Source of the DNA: Natronorubrum tibetense GA33
GTDB taxonomy: Archaea; Halobacteriota; Halobacteria; Halobacteriales; Natrialbaceae
Assembly (NCBI RefSeq): GCF_000383975.1
Contig: NZ_KB913017.1
Location: 2,097,527-2,161,526 of the forward strand
DNA length: 64,000 nt
Reading direction: 5' to 3'
Shown in pieces: positions 15,228 through 23,384 of this stretch. Numbering within the stretch: position 1 is the stretch's first letter; each line of letters opens with the position of its first letter. The translations under genes and the position numbers were made by a program. Under the pieces are notes generated by a model, which did not search any database, was not told the DNA's origin, and saw nothing but the letters and a program-made list of their open reading frames with translations.

Positions 15228-18047
15228 ATGAGCCTGGATATTACGGAAAAGGTGGGCAAGCCGGCGGATGGCGTCTCGAGACGCACGGTCCTGAAATCGA
15301 TCGGCCTCGCCGCCGCCGGGGCGGGTCTCGGCGGAACGTACTACTTTACAGATATCGGGAGCGCGGACGATCCGCTCGAGTACGATGTCGAGGAGGTATC
15401 GACCGCGTGCTGGATCGGCAAACAGGACTGTACGATGCGGGCGAAGGTCGTCAACGATCGCGTCGTCCAGCTCAGGCCGGATCCGAACGACGAGGTGATC
15501 GATGGACTCTGTCCGAAGGGCGTCTCGACGGTTGCGGACCTCTACGATCCGTACCGTATCAAACAGCCGCTCAAACGAGTCGACGGCGAGAAAGGCGAGG
15601 TCGGCGAGTTCGAGCCGATCTCCTGGGAGCAGGCTGCCGAAGAAATCGGCGAGGAACTCGCCCCGATGCTCGAGGACGATCCCCGTCGCGTCCACTTCCA
15701 GATCGGTCGCGTCAAAGGCGCGGAGTGGCACATGGACGGCTGGGTCGAAGCCCTCGAGGAGGAGTACGGCGAGGGGATCAACGTGCGCGGCCACGGAAAC
15801 GTCTGTGCGACGGGGAACAAGATGGCGCTCAGTCGAATGGGTGCCGGCTTCTCGTCGCCAGAACCGGACTTCCACAACACCGAGTTCTTCCTGAACTGGG
15901 GCTGGAACGCGACTCAGGCCGGTGGGCCACACCTGTGTAACACGACCTACTCCCGGGAGATGTCCGAGGGGTACGAAAACGGGATGGACATCGCCGTGCT
16001 CGACCCGCAGCGACGAGGGGCGGGCCAGTGGTGCGACGAGTGGCTGCCGATCGAACCCGGTACCGATCTTGCCTTTTTCCTCGCGTTCAATCACGTGCTT
16101 CTCGAGGAGGAGTACATCGACGAGTGGTTCCTCACGAACACCACGAACGCGCCGTGTCTCGTCTACACCGAGGGCGACAACGAGGGCGAGGTCGTCCGTG
16201 CGGCCGACGTCGATGACCTCGACGAAGAGTCGGAGGATCCGCTCGAGTCCGACGCGGCGATCCTCTGGACCGAAGGCGAGGTCGTCTACGACGAGGACGC
16301 CGACGAACTCACGGTTCACGAGGAGACCCTGCCGGACGATCCCCACGACCCGACGGCGGTGGGGACGGCCGCGCTGCGCGTCGATGACGACCTCGAGGTC
16401 GACGGCGACGAGGTCCGGCCGGCGTTCGAACTGTTCGCGGAGTCCGTCGCAGAGTACGATCCCGAGTGGGCGGCCGAAATCACCGACCTCCCCGCCGAGC
16501 AGATCCGACGCGTCGCCGAAAAATGGGGCGAAGAGGCCCGAATCGGCTCGACGACGACGGTCGAGGTAAACGGCGAGCGTCGCCAGGTTCCCTACCGCCC
16601 GGTTTCGATGTCGCTGTATCACGTCAGCCAGCAGGAACTGGGGCCGACCGCGATGCAAGCGGGGATGATGCCACTGTTCCTCGTCGGGGCCGTCGAGACG
16701 GTCGGAAGCAGCCGAACCGGCTACGTGAACGCGCCGGATCCGTCCTCCCGGGAACACGTTCGTGAGCGAGCGTTCGATCCCGAGGAGACGCTGACCTGGG
16801 AGCCCGATGCGCCGGATCTCGAGGGTACCTACTTCCATCCGGACGCGAACGGCTCCTACGCCAAGGTCCCTCACGTGCTGAACAACCCCGACGAGTACAA
16901 CCTCCCGCACGATCCGGAGGACATGGCCGTCGTCGTCTGTTATGCGAACCCGCTCGCGGGGGCGCCAAACCGAGAGCGGACACGAGAGGGCTACTCCCAG
17001 TACGGAACGGTCATCGCGGTCGATCCGGAGATGAGTGATACGGCGGCGTACACCGCCGACTACGTGTTGCCCACGACGACCGTCGACAAGTACGAGAACG
17101 CTAAAGACGGGATGAGCAACACCCACTACACGAGTTCGACGCGAACGGCCCCGATCCCGCAGTTGTGGGAGTGTCGCGACGAGGGAGACATCTTCAAGGA
17201 CCTCGCCGCTGCGCTCGACGTCGGCGACAACTACGTCGACTACGTCAACGAGGCGTTCGAACTCGAGGACGGCGACGCATTCGACGATGTCGACGAACTC
17301 ACGGTCGAGGAGTGTCTGGATCGGTCACCCAGGTACGGCGAAGAGTACCGCGAGGGTCCTCAAAGCGAGGAACGACCGCTCACCGAGCGCTACTGGGCGC
17401 TCATGCCCGAGTCCGACCATCTCGACGAGGACGTCCACCGGACCGAGTACAGCCCCTTCGGGTTCAAGTGGCAGTTCTACCTCGAGTCGTTCGAACTCCT
17501 CGGGGAGAACGTCCGCGAGGGCTTCGAGGACGAATACGGCGACGACCCCACCGAGCAGTTCCCGTACATACAGGACATCAACGGGTTCGCACAGTGGCGC
17601 GAGCCGACGATGTGGAACTCGCCCGACGAGTACGATCTGACGCTGTTCGACTACAAACAGATCGAACACAAGCAGTCCCGAACCGCACAGAACCCGCTTC
17701 TCAACGAACTCGCGCCGAACAACTACATCCGAATGAACTCGCGCGACGCAGCCGAGATCGGCGTCTCCGACGGCGACCGGGTCGTCGTCGAGAGCCACAA
17801 CGCGGTCACCGGCGACACCTACCAACTCGAGGGCGACCTGATGGTACTCGAGGGGATCAAACCCGGAACGATCGCAATCCCGTACGGCAACGACACCCAC
17901 ACGCAACACCCGAACGTCAAGGCGCTCGACGAGGGCGCGAATCCGAACGATCTCTTCGATTCGACGGAGGGGTACTGTTCGTGGTCGGCCGATCAGTCGT
18001 TCCATATCCGCGTCACCGTCGAGCCCGCCGGGGGTGATGGCGCATGA
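15228..18047 (+). CDS. Molybdopterin oxidoreductase catalytic subunit (DMSO-reductase superfamily)
   Basis: 939 residues from the ATG at 15228 (a GTG at 15216 is possible). A Tat signal (SRRTVLKSIGLAAAGAGLGG, about 17-36) places the enzyme outside the membrane. The N-terminal Fe-S motif reads Cys61-x2-Gly64-x3-Cys68-x26-Cys95 followed by PKG, so the usual second Cys is Gly. A GHGNVCATGNK segment offers Cys193 as possible Mo ligand. The C-terminus (about 800-939) has the molybdopterin-dinucleotide-binding fold (NSRDAAEIGVSDGDRVVVES). The following genes encode PsrB/NrfC-like and NrfD-like partners, so it is a membrane-attached respiratory complex. Arsenate, arsenite, or polysulfide/thiosulfate/tetrathionate are possible substrates; flanking ars genes favour arsenic but do not prove it. 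Confidence 0.88.
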   Translation: MSLDITEKVGKPADGVSRRTVLKSIGLAAAGAGLGGTYYFTDIGSADDPLEYDVEEVSTACWIGKQDCTMRAKVVNDRVVQLRPDPNDEVIDGLCPKGVSTVADLYDPYRIKQPLKRVDGEKGEVGEFEPISWEQAAEEIGEELAPMLEDDPRRVHFQIGRVKGAEWHMDGWVEALEEEYGEGINVRGHGNVCATGNKMALSRMGAGFSSPEPDFHNTEFFLNWGWNATQAGGPHLCNTTYSREMSEGYENGMDIAVLDPQRRGAGQWCDEWLPIEPGTDLAFFLAFNHVLLEEEYIDEWFLTNTTNAPCLVYTEGDNEGEVVRAADVDDLDEESEDPLESDAAILWTEGEVVYDEDADELTVHEETLPDDPHDPTAVGTAALRVDDDLEVDGDEVRPAFELFAESVAEYDPEWAAEITDLPAEQIRRVAEKWGEEARIGSTTTVEVNGERRQVPYRPVSMSLYHVSQQELGPTAMQAGMMPLFLVGAVETVGSSRTGYVNAPDPSSREHVRERAFDPEETLTWEPDAPDLEGTYFHPDANGSYAKVPHVLNNPDEYNLPHDPEDMAVVVCYANPLAGAPNRERTREGYSQYGTVIAVDPEMSDTAAYTADYVLPTTTVDKYENAKDGMSNTHYTSSTRTAPIPQLWECRDEGDIFKDLAAALDVGDNYVDYVNEAFELEDGDAFDDVDELTVEECLDRSPRYGEEYREGPQSEERPLTERYWALMPESDHLDEDVHRTEYSPFGFKWQFYLESFELLGENVREGFEDEYGDDPTEQFPYIQDINGFAQWREPTMWNSPDEYDLTLFDYKQIEHKQSRTAQNPLLNELAPNNYIRMNSRDAAEIGVSDGDRVVVESHNAVTGDTYQLEGDLMVLEGIKPGTIAIPYGNDTHTQHPNVKALDEGANPNDLFDSTEGYCSWSADQSFHIRVTVEPAGGDGA

Positions 18048-18907
18048 CCCAGATGGGGATGGCTATCGACTTAGAGCGCTGTCAGGGCTGTCGGGCCTGC
18101 GTACTGGCCTGCAAGACGGAAAACGACACGCCCCGCGGCGCGTTCTGGATGAACGTCTTCCGCCACGAGGAAGGCGAGTTCCCGGACGTAGACCAGGGCT
18201 TTACGCCGAACCCGTGTCATCACTGTTCGGAGCCGTCCTGTGCGGAGGTCTGTCCGACGACGGCCCGCTTCAAGCGGGAGTCGGACGGGATCGTCCTCAC
18301 GGATTACGACACCTGTATCGGCTGTCGGTACTGCGAGGTCGGCTGTCCGTACGGCGTCAACTACTTCCAGTGGCGTGACTCCCCGGAGGGACAGTACGGC
18401 TTCGCAACTGGCGACGAACTCGTCGACGAGGTCCATCAGAACCTACAGGAACTCGACGACGAGTTCGAGGGCAGCGATCGACCGTGGGCCGACCACAGCC
18501 TGAGCGAGACCCAGGAGCCACGCGGAAACAAGCTGGGCGGCGGCGACCACAAGGTCGGCACGATGGGCAAGTGTACGTTCTGTGTTCACCGACAGGACGG
18601 CGACGACGAGGAGCTCCGGGGGACGACCGCCTGCGAGGAAGTCTGTCCGACCAACGTCATTCACTTCGGAGATATGGAGGATCCGGAGAGCAAGCCCCGC
18701 CAGCACCTCGAGGCCAAGGGACGTACACAGCAGTGGAAGATGCTCAAAGAGACCGGCAACGAGCCGAACGTCGTCTATCTCGGCGATCAGCCGACCAGCG
18801 ACGCTCGAAACATGGAAGACGACTACAAGGATCCGGACGAGGCGATCGACGCCGAGACCGAGCGCGAACCCCAGTACCTCGCGGCCGACGGAGGTGAGAT
18901 CCAATGA
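18044..18907 (+). CDS. Four-cluster [4Fe-4S] electron-transfer subunit (NrfC/PsrB/DmsB type)
   Basis: 287 residues. Four ferredoxin-type Cys groups are visible: CQGCRACVLAC at about 13-23, CHHCSEPSCAEVC at about 58-70, CIGCRYCEVGC at about 91-101, and the split group CTFC plus CEEVC at about 175-210. This is the standard electron-wire subunit between a molybdoenzyme and its quinone-reactive membrane anchor. Its ATG overlaps the stop of the catalytic subunit by four bases and its stop overlaps the NrfD gene by four bases, so the three are translationally coupled. It lacks its own signal and would be exported with the Tat-targeted partner. The acidic insertion at about 118-165 and the C-terminal extension are halophile-like. 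Confidence 0.93.
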   Translation: MTQMGMAIDLERCQGCRACVLACKTENDTPRGAFWMNVFRHEEGEFPDVDQGFTPNPCHHCSEPSCAEVCPTTARFKRESDGIVLTDYDTCIGCRYCEVGCPYGVNYFQWRDSPEGQYGFATGDELVDEVHQNLQELDDEFEGSDRPWADHSLSETQEPRGNKLGGGDHKVGTMGKCTFCVHRQDGDDEELRGTTACEEVCPTNVIHFGDMEDPESKPRQHLEAKGRTQQWKMLKETGNEPNVVYLGDQPTSDARNMEDDYKDPDEAIDAETEREPQYLAADGGEIQ

Positions 18908-20265
18908 GTGCGATCGATGCGGATATCGAGCGACTCACGGAACCGCTCCGCGGAACCTCGACCAAGTTCTACGTCGCACTCGCCATTGCAGCGATCCTCT
19001 CGTTCGCGACGGCGGCCGCGTATTTCACCCAGCTCCGGTTCGGGATGGCCGTCACCGGCCTTCGCGGCTGGGGAACCCAGGGTGGCGTCCCGTGGGGGCT
19101 GTACATCGGGACGTTCATCTGGTGGATCGGGATCGCCCACGGCGGCGTTGCGATCTCCGCTGCAGTCAGGTTGTTCGATTTCGAGGAGTTCCTGCCGATC
19201 GCCCGAATCGCCGAAATCCTCACCCTGATCGCGCTCCCGATGGCAGCGACGAACATCCTGTTCGACATCGGCCGCCCCGACACGCTCTGGGTGATGATCG
19301 CCAACTGGCCCTCGACGGTCCAGAGTTCGCCGCTGACCTGGGATATGACGGCGACGTTCCTCTATTTCATTATGGCAGGAACGTACCTCATCATCACGCT
19401 GCGAAACGATATCTACGACTGTCGGCAACGCGATACGCTACCGTCGGCCTTTGAGCCACTCTACAAACTGTTGCTGGTCGGCTACCGACCCAGTGAGCGC
19501 GAAAAGACCCACCAGATGGCGTGGTGGATGGCGATCGGTATCCTGTTACTCGTCCCGTTGATGAGCGGTGGCGTGGTCCCGTGGCTGTTTGCAACGATGG
19601 GAATGCACCCCGGCTGGTTCGGTGCCTCCCACGGACCCGCGATGTTCGCGGAGTCGATGACCTCCGCCATCGCCGCCGTGGTGATCACTGCGGCCGTGTT
19701 CCGGTGGGCCTACGGCTGGGACGACGTGATCAGCGACGATATTTTCCGCGGCCTGAACAAGGCGCTGATCGTGCTCGTGCTTGTGACTCTGTGGTTCCTC
19801 GCTCAGAGTCTCGTCACCGGCTCCTACCCGGCTGCACCCGCCGACACAGGTCAGATCACCGAGTCGCTCGTGAGCGGCGGTATGGCGGTGCCGTTCTGGC
19901 TCTCCGTCGGCGGCCTGCTCATCGGACTGGGGTACTTCGTCGCGCAGGCGCTCCAACCGTCGCTGTTCAGCGTCGCAGCCTCGGTGGTCGCCGCCGTCCT
20001 CGTGACCACGGCGATCCTGCTGAAGAAGATCGTCTTCGTCGTCGAAGGGCTGCTTTACCCGACGCAAGAGCCACTCGCAAGTATGTTTACCGAAAACAGT
20101 TACTGGCCGACACTCACCGAATTGACGATGGCGTTCGGAACGATCGCCGTTGCCGTGCTCATCTTCCTCGTGGTCACGAAAATGATCCCGATCGTCGAAC
20201 TCGAGCACGCCAGAGCGCCACCTGATGAGACCGAAGACGCCGACGCGGAGGTGACCGACGCATGA
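18904..20265 (+). CDS. NrfD/PsrC-type quinone-reactive membrane subunit
   Basis: 453 residues with about ten hydrophobic helices. WGLYIGTFIWWIGIAHGGVAISAAVRLF near the second helix is typical of NrfD-family proteins (NrfD, PsrC, ActC), which exchange electrons with menaquinol and anchor the Fe-S and Mo subunits. Four-base overlaps on both sides (with the Fe-S gene and the following small membrane gene) show tight coupling. No heme-binding His pairs are obvious, as expected for this family. It completes a three-subunit respiratory complex; whether that complex oxidises or reduces its substrate cannot be read from this subunit. Confidence 0.92.
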   Translation: MSAIDADIERLTEPLRGTSTKFYVALAIAAILSFATAAAYFTQLRFGMAVTGLRGWGTQGGVPWGLYIGTFIWWIGIAHGGVAISAAVRLFDFEEFLPIARIAEILTLIALPMAATNILFDIGRPDTLWVMIANWPSTVQSSPLTWDMTATFLYFIMAGTYLIITLRNDIYDCRQRDTLPSAFEPLYKLLLVGYRPSEREKTHQMAWWMAIGILLLVPLMSGGVVPWLFATMGMHPGWFGASHGPAMFAESMTSAIAAVVITAAVFRWAYGWDDVISDDIFRGLNKALIVLVLVTLWFLAQSLVTGSYPAAPADTGQITESLVSGGMAVPFWLSVGGLLIGLGYFVAQALQPSLFSVAASVVAAVLVTTAILLKKIVFVVEGLLYPTQEPLASMFTENSYWPTLTELTMAFGTIAVAVLIFLVVTKMIPIVELEHARAPPDETEDADAEVTDA

Positions 20266-20456
20266 GCCTCGGTCTGTGGGTAATGTTCGGCCTTGTGCTC
20301 GTGCCGCTGTACGTGACGCTGCTCGGCTGGTTCCTCGGGGAGCCGCGAGATCACCGAACTGCCGGCATCGGCGTCGGGATCCTGGCAGGTCTGCTCCTGT
20401 TGATGATCCTCGGCGCGCTCATCCCGATCGGCTTCCAGGTGATCATCCCCGGATGA
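20262..20456 (+). CDS. Small two-helix membrane protein of the molybdoenzyme operon
   Basis: 64 residues with hydrophobic segments at about 3-25 and 35-62 separated by GEPRDHRTAG. The ATG overlaps the NrfD stop by four bases, so it is made together with the anchor subunit. I recognise no family. Its size and position recall small accessory subunits that stabilise respiratory membrane complexes. Confidence 0.75.
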   Translation: MSLGLWVMFGLVLVPLYVTLLGWFLGEPRDHRTAGIGVGILAGLLLLMILGALIPIGFQVIIPG

Positions 20457-20565
20457 TCACACCGCCGATCCCGTATCGACATGCAACCGCCGTTTCGTCG
20501 GAGTACCGGATGCGACGCCATCGTTCCGTTATGAAACTGCACCCTTCCGAACGACCACACGATCT

Positions 20566-21195
20566 ATGAACCGAGACCCGCAGACAACTGAAGAGGCGGA
20601 CCTGACTGAGATCGGTGCGCTGCTGGCACCGGCCTACCGAACGCTCGGACAGCTCTACCTCGAGCCACCCGCGGAGCCAACGGTCGACGCGATCCGAACG
20701 TGGTGTGAACGAGTCACTGACGGATCGCTTCCACCGGACATAGAGGAGGCCGTCGATACCATCGGAACAGCCGAAACCGACCCCGATACCCTCCGGTCTG
20801 CGTTTACGAGACTGTTACAGGGCGTCAGCTACGGCGAGTCGACGCCGCCGCCGTACGAATCGATGTACGTCGACGAGATGCTCAACGGCCCGAGCACGAC
20901 CGAAGTCGAGGCGTTTTACTTCGAGATGGGAGTCGACCTCGCCGTCGAGGACGAACTGATCGATCACGCGGGTTACGAGCTGTCGTTCCTCGCCGAACTC
21001 TGTGAACGCGGCGACCGGGAGGCCCAACTCGGGTTCATCAGAACGCATCTCGGGGACTGGTTACCCGAATTTCACGAGGTCGCGATGGATGAACGCGGGG
21101 GCGGCGAGCCGCCGGCGTTCTACCGCGGCGTCTTCTCGCTGACCGAATCGCTGCTCGAGTTACACGCCGAAATGCTGGAGGAAGACGATGACTGA
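20566..21195 (+). CDS. TorD/DmsD-family chaperone for the molybdoenzyme
   Basis: 209 residues, all-helical and acidic. The segment around YGESTPPPYESMYVD (about 85-100) and the later HAGYELSFLAELC are typical of TorD-family redox enzyme maturation proteins, which hold the Tat signal of a molybdoenzyme and delay export until the cofactor is inserted. It sits about 110 bases after the small membrane gene and overlaps the next gene by eight bases. Its presence supports that the catalytic subunit at 15228 is a folded Tat substrate with an inserted Mo cofactor. Confidence 0.9.
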   Translation: MNRDPQTTEEADLTEIGALLAPAYRTLGQLYLEPPAEPTVDAIRTWCERVTDGSLPPDIEEAVDTIGTAETDPDTLRSAFTRLLQGVSYGESTPPPYESMYVDEMLNGPSTTEVEAFYFEMGVDLAVEDELIDHAGYELSFLAELCERGDREAQLGFIRTHLGDWLPEFHEVAMDERGGGEPPAFYRGVFSLTESLLELHAEMLEEDDD

Positions 21196-23299
21196 CGACG
21201 CCGATGTTGGCGCGTTCGTCTGCTCGTGTGCCGACACCTGCGACATCGACCTCGAGACGGCTCGCGAGCGGGTCGACGGCGTCTCGATGGCGGCGAGCTC
21301 CGATCTCCTCTGTGAGGGAGACACCGTCCGTGACGTCTGCAGCGTCGTCGAGGATCGCGACCTCGAGGAGCTCATCCTCACCTGTCCCGCCGCAGCGGGA
21401 CAGGAACGACTCGAGCGCATCGAACGGGAGACCGGGGCGACCGTCCACTTCGTCGACCAGCGCGAGGGGGCTGGCTGGGTCCACGACGAGCCGGCGGCCA
21501 CGGAGAAGACGGCACGGCTAGTCAACGCCGCCCGTGCGGGACTCGACGTCGGCAGCGAGCCCACCCCGATCGGCGAAACCGTCGGGCGATCCGTCGCCGT
21601 CGTCGGCGACGCACAACTGGCCGCCGCCATGCCGGAATCCGCCGAGGTCTCGCTGATCGCAGACGGACGGGAGTTCGACGACGTTAGTACCGATCTCTCG
21701 GACGTCCGATTCGAGCGCGGCCGCGTCCTCGATGTCTCGGGCTCGCTCGGGGAGATCGAAGTCACGCTCGAGGCGCGAGTTACAGAGGACTGTATCGACT
21801 GCATGGACTGCGTCCGCGTCGATCCCGATGACGTGGTCACGCGGACACCGATCGACATCAGTCCGGACGCCTCGGGCGGCGAGTGGACCGACGTCTGCCC
21901 GACCGATGCGATCGATCTCGAGGGCGTCCGGCGAACCGTTTCGTTCGACCAGGTCGTCCACCCGGGGGGCGAGGACAACACCCCCGGAGGAACCACCGGC
22001 TACCACACCGACGCCGATCTCGGGACGATCGCGGCCGTCAGCGACCTGCTAGAGCCCGATCGGTCGTCGTTCCTCGATCTCGAGATGGACGTCTGTGCCT
22101 CGGGTGACTCCGGACAGGAGGGGTGTCGGGCCTGTTACGACGCCTGTCCCCACGATGCGGTGTCGAAGCCCGCACCGCACGAAGTGGAGTTCGATCTTTC
22201 GGCCTGCCAGAACTGCGGGGCCTGTACGAGTTCCTGTCCAACCGGGGCGGTCGACCTCGCGGACCGATCCAACGAGCGGATCGCTCGCGAGGTCGAAGCG
22301 CTCGTCGACGAGGAACCGAGCGGGGGGCTGCTCGACTGGTCGTCGACGACCGCAATCGACCCGCAAGTCGTCGCGTTTGTCTGTTCGGAGCGGGCCGAGA
22401 CGGCGCTGTCGAGATACGGTCAGATGGCCGCAAGCGGCCGGGAAGACGTTTCCTACCCGCCGATCCTTCCCGTTCGCGTGAACTGTACCGACACGGTCGG
22501 GCAGGCCCACGTCCTGCACGCGCTCGCTGCCGGTGCCGACGGCGTGACGATCGTCGGCTGTGGCAACGACTGTGCGCACTCCGGTCCCGATCCGAAAGCC
22601 GAACTTGTCGAGCGGTTGAACGCCGCGACGACCGATCTCGGACTAGGCGAGCGCGTCAGGTTCCTCGCACCCAATTCCGAGACGTCTGGCGAGTTCGCCC
22701 ACTCGCTGTCGGCGTTCGTCGAGGAACTGACGGAAACGCCGATCCCGCCGGGCGAACACGAGGCTTCGGGGACGTCCCTCACCGCCGAGGACGACCTGCC
22801 CGCCTACGGCAACCGTGTTTGGTCCCTCGAGAGCATCCGGACGATCCTCGAGTACGTCGACCCCGGACGGGAGCGGATCCGCGGCCTCGAAAACTTCGGG
22901 ACGATGTCGGTCAGCGACGCCTGCGGCCTGACTCCGACCTGCGCGAACCTCTGTCCGACCGGCGCGATCCGCCGGGAGGACGGCGAGGGAACGCTCGAGT
23001 TCAGCCACGAGCGGTGCGTCGACTGCGGGCTCTGTGAGACCGGCTGTCCCGAGAGCGCGATCACGATGGAGACGGGCCTCGACATCGAACTCTTGCCGGA
23101 GGAAAACGGCGGCGACGCCTGGACGACCGTCCACGAAGCGGAGCTGTTCGAGTGTCGAAGCTGTGGCGCGGTCGTCGCCAGCGTCTCGACCGTCGAGGAC
23201 CTGAAAGCCCAACTTCCGGACGGGCAGATGGACGGCGTCGAGGGCCACATGGCGGAGTACTGTAGCGACTGTAAGGGCGATCTTGCGTTCAAATTATGA
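21188..23299 (+). CDS. HdrA/MvhD-like multi-cluster iron-sulfur protein
   Basis: 703 residues with an unusual order. Residues 1-120 match the HdrA N-terminal domain (VGAFVCSCADTCDIDLE, later GWVHDEPAATEKTARLVNAA). The FAD domain expected next is reduced to about 65 residues without a clear GxGxxG. Then come ferredoxin groups at Cys202/205/208, 303-320 and 340-350, and an MvhD/FlpD domain at about 393-495 (AFVCS, VNCTDT, GADGVTIVGCGNDCAHSG). Two more Fe-S groups follow (579-589 and 610-620) and a CxxC...CxxC zinc-ribbon-like end (656-695). No signal peptide, so cytoplasmic. It could pass electrons between a soluble carrier and the complex, or help maturation. Known HdrA/MvhD proteins work in heterodisulfide and sulfur metabolism. 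Confidence 0.85.
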   Translation: MTDDADVGAFVCSCADTCDIDLETARERVDGVSMAASSDLLCEGDTVRDVCSVVEDRDLEELILTCPAAAGQERLERIERETGATVHFVDQREGAGWVHDEPAATEKTARLVNAARAGLDVGSEPTPIGETVGRSVAVVGDAQLAAAMPESAEVSLIADGREFDDVSTDLSDVRFERGRVLDVSGSLGEIEVTLEARVTEDCIDCMDCVRVDPDDVVTRTPIDISPDASGGEWTDVCPTDAIDLEGVRRTVSFDQVVHPGGEDNTPGGTTGYHTDADLGTIAAVSDLLEPDRSSFLDLEMDVCASGDSGQEGCRACYDACPHDAVSKPAPHEVEFDLSACQNCGACTSSCPTGAVDLADRSNERIAREVEALVDEEPSGGLLDWSSTTAIDPQVVAFVCSERAETALSRYGQMAASGREDVSYPPILPVRVNCTDTVGQAHVLHALAAGADGVTIVGCGNDCAHSGPDPKAELVERLNAATTDLGLGERVRFLAPNSETSGEFAHSLSAFVEELTETPIPPGEHEASGTSLTAEDDLPAYGNRVWSLESIRTILEYVDPGRERIRGLENFGTMSVSDACGLTPTCANLCPTGAIRREDGEGTLEFSHERCVDCGLCETGCPESAITMETGLDIELLPEENGGDAWTTVHEAELFECRSCGAVVASVSTVEDLKAQLPDGQMDGVEGHMAEYCSDCKGDLAFKL

Positions 23300-23384
23300 A
23301 CACGACCGACTCGACGACACGACTCACGACGGACCGACCGATGGCCGACAACCGACCGAGAAATCTTCCCGGGGTGACACGACC

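Noticed and set aside
15159-17126. 655-codon minus-strand frame inside the molybdoenzyme gene
   Set aside because: An Arg/Val-rich antisense frame produced by GC-rich codon bias; the plus-strand product has clear motifs.
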